50,212 bases of DNA from Bacteroidales bacterium. GTDB taxonomy: Bacteria; Bacteroidota; Bacteroidia; Bacteroidales; WRLA01. The stretch lies in contig JAIRTP010000012.1 of the NCBI GenBank assembly GCA_031254805.1, forward strand, positions 1 through 50,212. The letters are read 5' to 3'. The position numbers were made by a program, and so were the translations under genes. Of this stretch, positions 1 to 7,885 are shown in pieces (the first letter of the stretch is position 1; each line of letters begins with the position of its first letter). The notes beneath the pieces are model-generated. The model was not told where the DNA came from and did not search any database. It saw nothing but the letters and a program-made list of their open reading frames with translations.

Positions 1-596
1 AAAGGCGCTGTGCTGACAATGGACGCATTGCTCTGTAAAAAAAACGCCGGACAAAATTGTAACGACGGGCAATCACTATGCAGTCAAAGTCGAGGACAAT
101 CAACCAAAGCTGAGAGAGGCGCTTGAAGAAACTATAATCAACACATAGCCGATAGATTATCACATTGAAGAAGAAATAATCAGAGGTCGTTGTGAAATCC
201 GGGAAACTTGGATTTACAAGCGTGAAGACAATTTGGCTGACGGTTGGGAAAGTATTAAACTCATTATTTTAGCGCTAGAAACTTTCTTTCCTCAAAAGAA
301 GAACACAAAACCGACACTCTTTATATATCTGATTTAGAAAATAATTGCGCAACGTATTTTGCCGCCGGACTGCGTTCTCACTGGAGTATTGAAAACAAAT
401 TACATTACACCAAAGATGTTTCGATGCGCGAAGGCCGCGAATGTACGAAAGACAAACAGGCGGCGCTAACTTAGCTTTAATTAGAGATTTTGCTTTCAAT
501 ATCTCTAAATCAAAAAACAAATCAGTAAAGTACGCTGCTGAAGTTTTTGCAAATCATAATGTCAAAGAACTTTATTATATACTAATCAGAACTTAA
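1..596 (+). pseudogene. ISAs1-family transposase remnant
   Basis: Translation in shifting frames gives the C-terminal half of an ISAs1/H-repeat-type DDE transposase. Recognisable blocks are KGAVLTMDAL near base 1, HYAVKVEDNQPKL around 72-110, IIRGRCEIRETWIY around 178-220, the catalytic-Glu block HWSIENKLHYTKDV around 382-423, and the tail NVKELYYILIRT ending in TAA at 594-596. The frame is broken by a shift in the A-run near 40, an in-frame TAG near 145, a shift near 285-300 and another near 465-475, so it cannot make a working enzyme. The 5' part lies outside the window. I could not identify a terminal inverted repeat after the stop. Confidence 0.85.
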
Positions 597-618
597 CAGA
601 CCTGCTCCATAGAGGGGA

Positions 619-795
619 TCATAATTTTTTTTGTATTTCTATATTTAAAAATTGTAAAAGCAATGAATCAACATCTTCCAAAAGTATATTAGCGTCCGTA
701 TTCAACCATTGTTGCGATGCAGGTGTTCTAAACTCCAACCTATTCCTCCAAGCCCATCTGCGAAAGATGGAAGGAAAACAGAATTATCTTAATAC
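619..795 (-). pseudogene. Fragment of a LanC-like (lanthionine synthetase C family) gene
   Basis: Read on the minus strand this stretch encodes FLPSFADGLGGIGWSLEHL, then after a one-base shift WLNTDANILLEDVDSLL and a short tail ending in TGA (619-621). The GLGGIGW block followed by a D/E-rich segment of the type ANxILEDVD resembles the Bacteroidota LanC-like proteins found in peptide-modification loci. Only about 55 codons remain, without an upstream half, so this is debris. The assignment rests on a short motif and on memory of the family; it could be another alpha/alpha-barrel protein. Confidence 0.45.
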
Positions 796-913
796 TATTA
801 TATTTCCGTATTTTTACCCATAGCGATTTAGGTAAAAACAGTCTTTTCCAGTTGATTTTTTTATTAGATTTTTGCATCGGTAAAAGTTTACGCCATATTT
901 TAAAACCAAAAAA

Positions 914-1639
914 ATGGGAAGACTGATAGATCGGTTAAATCAAGACATTCGTTTTGAAGAGGGCATGAAAGCTTGCATGAATTGCGGCGTTTGTACCGCT
1001 ATTTGTCCTGCCGCAGAGTTTTACAAATATGATCCCCGGGAAATATGTAATTTGGTGCAACTTGATGATGAAGATACGTTAGAAGAGTTGTTGAAGAGCG
1101 ATACGATCTGGTATTGCGGCGAATGTATGTCGTGTAAAATGCGTTGTCCGCGTGGAAATACCGCCGGATTAATCATTATGGCATTACGTACTTTGTCGCA
1201 AGAAACGGGATTGTTTGTCGAGTCGGAAAAAGGACGGCAACAATTTGTCATTAAACGCGTCATCGGACAAAATATCATTGATATAGGATATTGTATTCAC
1301 CCGCGAAGAGTAAATCCGGAGTTGCATATGGAACAAGGGCCGATTTGGAAATGGATCGTAGAAAACGACGAATCTATTTATAATAAGCTTGGCGGAGGAA
1401 ATTACGGAAAAGAAGGCCCCGGCGTATTTCGTAAAATCAGCGAAGAGTCGATGAATGAAATTCGAAATATTTTTAAAGTTACGGGAGGCAATGATTTTAT
1501 GGACAAAATCGAAGATTATTCTCGCCGGAAAGCAAAAGAATTAGGGTTTGATTTTGATAAAGAAGGCGACGATCAGCGCTATTTTATGCATGTTTATCAA
1601 TCAAATAGTCAGACGCATAACAAAGATACGGAGGGGTAA
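914..1639 (+). CDS. HdrC-like 4Fe-4S dicluster protein (first gene of Hdr-like operon)
   Basis: This 241-residue soluble protein has two [4Fe-4S] motifs of the HdrC type: C21-x2-C24-x2-C27-x3-C31-P and C68-x2-C71-x2-C74-x3-C78-P. Such subunits relay electrons between the flavin subunit and the CCG subunit of heterodisulfide-reductase-like complexes. It is longer than a typical HdrC because of a C-terminal extension of about 150 residues of unknown role (residues 90-241). It starts at the first ATG after an AT-rich leader and overlaps the next gene by one base (TAATG), preceded by a GGAGGGG ribosome-binding sequence. It is the first of six closely packed genes. The fold and operon role are clear; the electron donor and acceptor are not. 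Confidence 0.8.
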   Translation: MGRLIDRLNQDIRFEEGMKACMNCGVCTAICPAAEFYKYDPREICNLVQLDDEDTLEELLKSDTIWYCGECMSCKMRCPRGNTAGLIIMALRTLSQETGLFVESEKGRQQFVIKRVIGQNIIDIGYCIHPRRVNPELHMEQGPIWKWIVENDESIYNKLGGGNYGKEGPGVFRKISEESMNEIRNIFKVTGGNDFMDKIEDYSRRKAKELGFDFDKEGDDQRYFMHVYQSNSQTHNKDTEG

Positions 1640-2703
1640 TGTTTGAGGGGAAAAAATTAATTTGGCAAGAGTATGAAAAGGAGATTGCCGACGATAAATT
1701 GTTTTATGTCAGAAGTTGTATCCGACAAAACTTTTTTCCGGGTTCTGAAAGCGCTTTTTTGAAGATTTTGAGAGAGATTTTAGGGAAAGACGTTTTTGAA
1801 GATCCGCGTCACAGCACCTGTTCCGGTATCGGATATCATGGCGATGTAGTTCCTATTGAGACCGTACAGACCATCGTTGCGCGACATTTTTCGATGATGA
1901 AAGAACGTGGTTATGAAAATTATGTCGCTTCGTGCGTTACCTCTTTCGGAATTTATACGGAATTTCTCGATATGTGGGAGCATTTTCCAAAAACCAAGGA
2001 GCAAACGGCGAAATATTTAAAGGCGGCAACGGGACGCGAATTTGTCATTCCAAAGAATCTTTCCCATGCCAGCGACGTGATCTATAAATTGCGCTATGAG
2101 ATTGCCGAAAAAGCTAAATTTCAATTAGTGAATAAAAATACCGGGAAACCGCTGAAAATAGTAGACCATATTGGGTGCCATTATGGGAAAATGTTTCCGA
2201 AATCAAGCGTCGGCGGATCGGAATTTCCGCAAATTTTATCCGGAATGATCAAAGCTTGGGGCGGAGAAGTGATAGATTATCCCGAGCGTCGTCATTGTTG
2301 TGGATTTGGCTTTCGTCAATATTTAGTGCAGTCCAACAGAGGATACAGCATCGCTAATTCTTATAAAAAATTTGAATCGATGGAGCCTTACGAACCTGAT
2401 TTTATTGTGGCTAACTGTCCCGGATGCGCCATGTTCATGGACAAATGGCAATATACCATCGCTTCGATGGAAAACCGCACATTCGACAGAGAAGGAAGAG
2501 GTATTCCTGCTTTGACATATGAAGAGATGGCGGCGTTGGTATTAGGATTTGATCCTTGGGAGTTAGGATTGCAGATGCATCAGATTGATTGCGAACCGTT
2601 ATTGGATAAAATCGGTATTCCGTACGATCCGGCAAAAAAATATATCGGTCTCCATGGCGAACAATTACCAAAACCAGAACAAGTGAACTGTTTTAGACAT
2701 TAA
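1639..2703 (+). CDS. HdrB-like CCG-domain protein
   Basis: A 354-residue protein of the heterodisulfide reductase subunit B family. HdrB proteins carry two CCG (CX~35CCX~35CxxC) modules that bind non-cubane [4Fe-4S] clusters. The second module is complete here: C180, C220-C221, C260-x2-C263 (GCHYGKM, HCCGFGF, NCPGCAMF). The first is reduced: C27 in SCIRQNFFPGSES, C61 followed by Ser where CC is expected, and C99-V-T-S102 where CxxC is expected. One catalytic cluster is therefore probably absent or ligated differently. The start ATG overlaps the stop of the upstream HdrC-like gene by one base, suggesting translational coupling. The partner flavoprotein is encoded two genes downstream. Confidence 0.8.
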   Translation: MFEGKKLIWQEYEKEIADDKLFYVRSCIRQNFFPGSESAFLKILREILGKDVFEDPRHSTCSGIGYHGDVVPIETVQTIVARHFSMMKERGYENYVASCVTSFGIYTEFLDMWEHFPKTKEQTAKYLKAATGREFVIPKNLSHASDVIYKLRYEIAEKAKFQLVNKNTGKPLKIVDHIGCHYGKMFPKSSVGGSEFPQILSGMIKAWGGEVIDYPERRHCCGFGFRQYLVQSNRGYSIANSYKKFESMEPYEPDFIVANCPGCAMFMDKWQYTIASMENRTFDREGRGIPALTYEEMAALVLGFDPWELGLQMHQIDCEPLLDKIGIPYDPAKKYIGLHGEQLPKPEQVNCFRH

Positions 2704-2734
2704 TAAATAATTTTAAACATAAATAATAAAAGGT

Positions 2735-3289
2735 ATGAAAACTGAAAGAACTATTGCTAATGATTTTCCTCAGCCTATAGAAGTACAAGTAGGCTATGAT
2801 CGTTTTTTTAATGGAATAAAAGAAATTGTGAATGGAAAAAAGATTGATAATGCGCTGGGCGAGAAATTGAAAACATATGTTTTTGATTCTTTTGACTCTT
2901 TTGATTTCAGCGATTTTCAGGAATTTTCCGATACTTTGTATGTCAGAAAATATTTAGGAAAAGATTTTGAAACAGGTTGGGAAGCAATTTTGATGTGTTG
3001 GAAAAAAGGGAATCAAACGGCTATTCATGGGCATCCTCAATTTGCCGCTTATAACTTTGTCAAAGGAGATTTCTTAGTAGAAGTTTTTGAGGCGAAGGAT
3101 GATTTTGTGCAATTGGCTAATGCGATCGAAGCCAAAAGGGGAGATGGTTTTTTTGCAGTCGGAGAACCTGATGCATTTGATAATCACATTCATAGAATCA
3201 CCTGTCTGAGCGATGTCGGGTATAGTTTACACATCTATTCCGACGATGCAAGAAAAGGGTTCAACATGAATGAATTATTGAAAGGTTAA
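2735..3289 (+). CDS. Cysteine-dioxygenase-like cupin
   Basis: A 184-residue single-domain protein with a cupin metal site: H98-x-H100 in AIHGHPQF, then a later His at 151 or 153 in DNHIHRIT. It resembles type I cysteine dioxygenase (PF05995-like), a family that adds O2 to thiols through a 3-His Fe(II) centre. That assignment comes from the motif layout and length; the substrate is inferred. It lies inside the Hdr-like operon, 31 bases after the HdrB-like gene and 52 bases before the HdrA-like gene. A thiol substrate or thiol sensing linked to the complex would fit. An O2-using enzyme is unexpected in a fermenting anaerobe, so it may instead be a metal-binding isomerase or sensor cupin. Confidence 0.6.
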   Translation: MKTERTIANDFPQPIEVQVGYDRFFNGIKEIVNGKKIDNALGEKLKTYVFDSFDSFDFSDFQEFSDTLYVRKYLGKDFETGWEAILMCWKKGNQTAIHGHPQFAAYNFVKGDFLVEVFEAKDDFVQLANAIEAKRGDGFFAVGEPDAFDNHIHRITCLSDVGYSLHIYSDDARKGFNMNELLKG

Positions 3290-3341
3290 TTATAAAAAGC
3301 CTTGATATTTATACTCTTAAAGTCTGAATTCTATAATAATT

Positions 3342-4373
3342 ATGAATGAAAATAGTAAACAAATCGTTGTTGTCGGCGGCGGTCCCGGAGGATTGGAAAC
3401 AGCCTCAATGCTCGCTCGAATGGGATTTGATGTGGAAATTATTGAAAAAGAAGATGTTATCGGAGGGCATTTGAATCAATATTATCAATTATTTCCTAAT
3501 TTTAGAGACGCCGGAGAGCTTACGCAGGAGCTTAAGGAACGAGCCGCGCATCCGAAGATTAAGATCTCGACGGGAGAATCTCTTTTGGATTTAACTCGAA
3601 ACGACGGGAAATTTGAAATATTGACATCAAAAAGAAGGAAGATAAATCCCGACGCCGTTGTGATGGCTACCGGTTTTGATCCTTTTGAAGCGGAACGTAA
3701 AGAGGAATTTGGCTATGGCGTTTATCCCAACGTCATTACGAGTATAGAATTAGAAAAAATGTTTCGGGAACAAGGTAAAGTAACGACTGTCGACGGACGC
3801 ATTCCGGAAAGAGTAGGCATCGTCCATTGCGTAGGTTCGCGAGATGAAAAAGTCGGAAATTTTTATTGTTCCCGTATTTGTTGTATTTGCGGCGTCAAAC
3901 AAGCTATTGAGATCAGAAAACATCATCCGGAGACGCGTGTGACCAATTTTTACATGGATATGCGTATGTCCGGACAATATTTTGAAGAGTTGTATCGCCA
4001 ATCGCAAGAGCGTTGGGGCGTATATTATGTGCGCGGGCGTATCTCGGAGGCGGCTATGACGGTTGATGGAAAGATTCGCGTAAAAGCGGAAGATACGCTT
4101 ATCGCCAAACCGGTGACTTTGTCGGTAGATCTATTAGTTTTAATGGTAGGAATTGAAGCGTCAAATTCGACTAAAGAATTTTCAAAAAGACTTGAAATAG
4201 AGTCGGATTATGGATTTTTCCGGTCGCGCGACCGTCATTCTGAAGATCAGGAGTCGCCTGTTGACGGATTGTTTTTGGCAGGCACGGCAAAAGGTCCGGC
4301 TTCTATCAAGGAAACTTTGGCCGATGCGAGGGCTACGGCAGGAAAAGTATGGGAATATTTTCAAAATAATTAA
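3342..4373 (+). CDS. HdrA-like FAD/Fe-S oxidoreductase
   Basis: A 343-residue flavoprotein with an N-terminal dinucleotide-binding motif GGGPGG (residues 12-17) followed by an acidic residue ending the second strand (IIEKED). It also carries the HdrA signature: C163 in HCVGSRDEK and the cluster C176-x3-C180-C181-x-C183 followed by GVKQA. HdrA/QmoA proteins use the FAD and this [4Fe-4S] cluster to pass or bifurcate electrons. It is about half the length of methanogen HdrA and lacks the extra ferredoxin domains, so it is closer in size to QmoA. A C-terminal FAD-binding block (DGLFLAGTAKGP) is present. It sits 6 bases ahead of the second HdrC-like gene. Confidence 0.8.
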   Translation: MNENSKQIVVVGGGPGGLETASMLARMGFDVEIIEKEDVIGGHLNQYYQLFPNFRDAGELTQELKERAAHPKIKISTGESLLDLTRNDGKFEILTSKRRKINPDAVVMATGFDPFEAERKEEFGYGVYPNVITSIELEKMFREQGKVTTVDGRIPERVGIVHCVGSRDEKVGNFYCSRICCICGVKQAIEIRKHHPETRVTNFYMDMRMSGQYFEELYRQSQERWGVYYVRGRISEAAMTVDGKIRVKAEDTLIAKPVTLSVDLLVLMVGIEASNSTKEFSKRLEIESDYGFFRSRDRHSEDQESPVDGLFLAGTAKGPASIKETLADARATAGKVWEYFQNN

Positions 4374-4379
4374 GCTTAT

Positions 4380-4751
4380 ATGACCGAAAACAATTTATTC
4401 GGATATAAAATCAGCAAACCGCGTTCTATTAGTATGGATAGCGCCGATCTTTCGTTAGCGCACGAAATTTTGGATAAAATACCGACGTTTCGGCTTTGTA
4501 TTTCCTGCGGAGGATGTACTTCTGCCTGTACCGCCGGAAATTTTACCGATTTCAATATCAGAAGAGTTAATTTGATGTTGCGGCGCGGACAATTGGAGAC
4601 GTTATCGAAAGAGCTGAAGGACTGTATGTTTTGTGGTAAATGTTATTTGGCATGTCCGCATGGCGTTAATACCCGCAACGTGATTTTGATGATGAAGGAA
4701 TTATTGTACGAATGGGAACAAAACATAGATAGGCGAACCGAAAAATTGTAA
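4380..4751 (+). CDS. HdrC-like small 4Fe-4S protein
   Basis: A compact 123-residue ferredoxin-like protein with two complete clusters: C40-x2-C43-x2-C46-x3-C50 and C82-x2-C85-x2-C88-x3-C92-P. The length is typical of HdrC, unlike the longer homologue at the start of the operon. It should pass electrons between the HdrA-like flavoprotein upstream and the membrane HdrD-like subunit that begins 2 bases after its stop. The operon thus encodes two different HdrC-type subunits, one next to the HdrB-like protein and one next to the membrane protein. Confidence 0.8.
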   Translation: MTENNLFGYKISKPRSISMDSADLSLAHEILDKIPTFRLCISCGGCTSACTAGNFTDFNIRRVNLMLRRGQLETLSKELKDCMFCGKCYLACPHGVNTRNVILMMKELLYEWEQNIDRRTEKL

Positions 4752-4753
4752 TT

Positions 4754-6523
4754 ATGGAATATTTTGACATATTTGTAATACCGTTTACAATAGGCGTTAT
4801 ATTTCTTTTTTCGATCTTGATCGGGAAATTTGTCTATTGGTTTATTCAAATCCCAAGAAGAGATAAAAGGCTTATCGGCAAGAACTTCTTTACGGTAAAA
4901 ACCTTAAAATCTATTTGGGAATGTATCACGGAATGTTTGCTGCATGTGCGAATTTTTAAAACCAATCCGCGATTGGGATTCATGCACATGAGCATTGCAT
5001 TTGGGTGGTTTATGATGATATTAGTCGGGAAATTTCAATCTACGGCGGCAACCGGAATGTGGATCGAACCTCCTCACGTTGCGATATTTTTGAAATATTT
5101 CGTTCCGACGGAAAGTTATCGATTTGCGCATCTGTTTGCGGCTGTTATGGACTTCTTCCTGCTATTGGTGTTGACGGGGATCATATTGGCGGCGGTTAAA
5201 CGTTTTCGTCCGCAAGCCGCCGGCATGAAACGTCCGACAAAGCATACGACTTTCGATAAAGTTGCGCTGATCTCTTTATGGGCTATTTTCCCATTGCGCC
5301 TTTTGGCGGAAAGCTTTACTTCAGGAACTTACGATAGCGGGAGCTTTTTGACGGGAAGTTTAGGCCGGCTTTTTGAGCTTTTTCTTCCGGTAGAAAGTTT
5401 GTATTATCCGGCATTTTGGGGATATTCCATTGCTCTTGGCATATTTTTCTGCGCCATGCCTTTCAGCCGTTATATGCACATTTTTGGAGAAATTGGGCTT
5501 ATTTTCCTGCGTAATTGGGGATTGAAAACCGAAAATAAAGTGGAAGGATTTGCCAATTTCGAGTTGCACTCTTGCTCTCGTTGCGGGATGTGTATCGACG
5601 TATGTCAATTGAGTACGGCGGCAAAGATCAACGACGTGCAATCGGTTTATTTTTTACGAGATGAACGTTATAATACTTTGTCGCGTCGCGTCGCTAATAA
5701 CTGTTTAATGTGCGGACGTTGCGAGGAAGTTTGTCCTGTTTTGATTAAAAGCAATCGTCACCGTTTATTAATGCGTAAATCTCCTTTTGGAACCGTAACG
5801 CCTGATTTTTCATATTTGCAAAGAAATGAAATTTCAATATCTTCGGGCGATGTCGCTTATTTTGCGGGTTGTATGACCCATTTGACGTCTTCGATCAAAA
5901 TGTCGATGTTGAGAATTTTTGAAAAAGCCGACGTACATTATACTTTTATTGATGAAGAAAAAGGAGCGTGCTGCGGTCGGCCGATCATGTTGAGCGGAGC
6001 ATTGAACGCCGCCGACGATATGATCGCATTTAACAAAAAACTTATTAAAGAATCCGGGGCTAAGTTATTGGTAACTTCTTGCCCGATTTGTTATAAATTC
6101 TTCAATGAGAACTATAAACTTGATATTCCGGTCATGCATCATACCGAATATATCAACTTTTTGGTGAAGGAAAGAAAGATAAAATTGCAAAAAACGGCGG
6201 AGAAATATGTTTATCATGATCCGTGCGAATTGGGTCGATTAAGCGGTATTTATGAACAACCAAGGACTGTTTTGCAAAAAACGGGCATTTTGGTTAGCGT
6301 TCCCGAGGAGAAAGAAGACGCTCTGTGTTGCGGAGGAAGTTTGGCGAATACAGAGATCAATTATGCAGAAAGAGGAAACATCGTACGCGACGTCATTTGC
6401 ACATTGAGCGCCGATGAACCGGATTGTTTAGTGACGGCTTGTCCGTTATGCAAAAAAACTTTTAACAAAGAGCGTATTATCGACGTAAAAGATATTGCCG
6501 AAGTCGTCGCTTCACAGATGTAA
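4754..6523 (+). CDS. Membrane-bound HdrD/EMO-like Fe-S oxidoreductase with NarI-like domain
   Basis: This 589-residue protein fuses three parts. Residues 1-255 form about five transmembrane helices of NarI/cytochrome-b type, with candidate haem His residues at 79, 126 and 242. Residues 274-327 hold two [4Fe-4S] motifs (CSRCGMCIDVC and CLMCGRCEEVCP). Residues 368-570 hold two complete CCG modules: C373/C406-C407/C443/C446 and C491/C525-C526/C563/C566. This layout matches HmeCD/DsrMK fusions and the ETF:quinone oxidoreductases called EMO. It should exchange electrons between quinone and the soluble Hdr-like partners, or an ETF. It is the last gene of the operon; I saw no clear terminator after it. 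Confidence 0.8.
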   Translation: MEYFDIFVIPFTIGVIFLFSILIGKFVYWFIQIPRRDKRLIGKNFFTVKTLKSIWECITECLLHVRIFKTNPRLGFMHMSIAFGWFMMILVGKFQSTAATGMWIEPPHVAIFLKYFVPTESYRFAHLFAAVMDFFLLLVLTGIILAAVKRFRPQAAGMKRPTKHTTFDKVALISLWAIFPLRLLAESFTSGTYDSGSFLTGSLGRLFELFLPVESLYYPAFWGYSIALGIFFCAMPFSRYMHIFGEIGLIFLRNWGLKTENKVEGFANFELHSCSRCGMCIDVCQLSTAAKINDVQSVYFLRDERYNTLSRRVANNCLMCGRCEEVCPVLIKSNRHRLLMRKSPFGTVTPDFSYLQRNEISISSGDVAYFAGCMTHLTSSIKMSMLRIFEKADVHYTFIDEEKGACCGRPIMLSGALNAADDMIAFNKKLIKESGAKLLVTSCPICYKFFNENYKLDIPVMHHTEYINFLVKERKIKLQKTAEKYVYHDPCELGRLSGIYEQPRTVLQKTGILVSVPEEKEDALCCGGSLANTEINYAERGNIVRDVICTLSADEPDCLVTACPLCKKTFNKERIIDVKDIAEVVASQM

Positions 6524-6658
6524 TGAAAAGTAGTTGCGACGCATAGCGATGGCTTGCTTTTCGCAATGTATTCGGAAAATTTCGTTTTCAATTCATTTAC
6601 GCGTTTAATATTTTGAAACTTTTCAGTTGGCGCTTCACTGTGCTCAATAATTTTTTTG

Positions 6659-6666
6659 TACATTTG
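6659..6666 (+). promoter_or_regulatory. Bacteroidota -7 box upstream of ftsX
   Basis: TACATTTG fits the TAnnTTTG consensus and lies 33 bases before the ftsX start. No good TTTG -33 element is seen at the right distance. It separates the housekeeping operon from the Hdr-like operon. Confidence 0.4.
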
Positions 6667-6699
6667 CATCTTTCAAAGGACAATTTTTTGACAGGATAA

Positions 6700-7581
6700 A
6701 TGGCGACGCAACAAACTCGGCAACATAAAAGAAAAGTACGGGCGTCTTATTTGACGACGACGATAAGTATTTCGTTGGTATTGTTAATGTTGGGATTGCT
6801 TGGGTTGTTATTGTTAAACGCTAAAAAAGTTGCCGATCATGTAAAAGAGCATATCGGGTTGAGTTTGGTTTTTCATGATAATACGAAGGAGAACGATGTT
6901 ATCAGATTGCAAAAAAGCATCGACCGGCAAACTTTTGTGAAAGATACCCGTTATATTTCCAAAGAAGCTGCTGCAGAATCTCTTACGGAGACCCTTGGCG
7001 AAGATTTTGTTAATTTTTTGGGTTATAATCCTCTGGAAGCTTCCATAGAAATCCATGTGAAGGCTGCTTGGGCTAATAACGACAGTCTTCAGGTGATCAA
7101 AACTTGGCTTTTATCTCAAAGCGAAGGAATTAAAGACGTTCAATATCAAGAAACTTTGGTGCAGGCTATTAATAACAACATCAGTCAAATATCGCTGATT
7201 ATTGTTAGCTTTAGCACCATATTGTTATTAATTTCTTTAGCGTTGATCAATAATACCATTCGGTTATTTATTCATGCGCGAAGATTTATTATTCGAACCA
7301 TGCAATTGGTTGGGGCGACAGAGGCTTTTATACGGAGGCCTTTTGTGAAACGCGGCATTTTACAGGGATTTGTAAGCGCTATTATTGCGATTGCCGCTAT
7401 TATTATTATGCTGTATGCCGCTCAGGATAAAATTCCGGAATTAGTCAATTTGGAAGAGCCTGAAACGACGTTGCTTCTTTTTGGGATCGTGATCGTTTTG
7501 GGAATTCTAATGGCTTGGGTAGCAAGTTATTTTGCCGTCCGAAAATATTTAAGAAGTAATATCGATAATTTATATTATTAA
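6700..7581 (+). CDS. ftsX: Cell division permease FtsX
   Basis: A 293-residue protein with the FtsX layout. There is one N-terminal transmembrane helix (about 18-42), a periplasmic domain (about 45-160) and three C-terminal helices (about 165-190, 222-246, 256-278) that make up the FtsX permease core. With the FtsE ATPase it forms an ABC-type complex that activates cell-wall hydrolases at the septum; FtsE is not in this window. The ATG start follows a -7 box. The next gene begins 4 bases after the stop, and the order ftsX, small membrane protein, uppP, truB is common in Bacteroidota. Confidence 0.88.
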   Translation: MATQQTRQHKRKVRASYLTTTISISLVLLMLGLLGLLLLNAKKVADHVKEHIGLSLVFHDNTKENDVIRLQKSIDRQTFVKDTRYISKEAAAESLTETLGEDFVNFLGYNPLEASIEIHVKAAWANNDSLQVIKTWLLSQSEGIKDVQYQETLVQAINNNISQISLIIVSFSTILLLISLALINNTIRLFIHARRFIIRTMQLVGATEAFIRRPFVKRGILQGFVSAIIAIAAIIIMLYAAQDKIPELVNLEEPETTLLLFGIVIVLGILMAWVASYFAVRKYLRSNIDNLYY

Positions 7582-7585
7582 TAAA

Positions 7586-7876
7586 ATGAGAAAGTCTGCT
7601 TCCTTTTTAAAAAACTCTGTTTCTGAAAAAGAAACAAAAGGGAAAAATATGCCGTTTCATAAGGATAATTATATCTTTCTGTTGATTGGATTAGCCTTTA
7701 TCGTTATCGGTTTTCTTTTGATGATTAATGGGTCGTCTAATGATCCGGATGTTTTCAGCGAAGAAATTTACTCTTTTCGCAGGATCACTTTATCGCCTAT
7801 TTTGATTGTCGCCGGATTCATTATTGAAATTTATGCGATCATGAAAAAACCGAAATCAACTGAAAAGAAAGAGTAA
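7586..7876 (+). CDS. DUF3098-type small membrane protein
   Basis: A 96-residue protein with two hydrophobic segments, at about 29-47 (YIFLLIGLAFIVIGFLLMI) and 70-87. They flank a short loop reading NDPDVFSEEIYSFRR and ending in a Pro-containing turn before the second helix. This matches the Bacteroidota family of unknown function (DUF3098) that regularly sits between ftsX and uppP. The function is unknown; the position suggests an envelope or division role. The stop is 9 bases from the uppP start, so co-transcription is likely. Confidence 0.75.
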   Translation: MRKSASFLKNSVSEKETKGKNMPFHKDNYIFLLIGLAFIVIGFLLMINGSSNDPDVFSEEIYSFRRITLSPILIVAGFIIEIYAIMKKPKSTEKKE

Positions 7877-7885
7877 CGAGAGATA

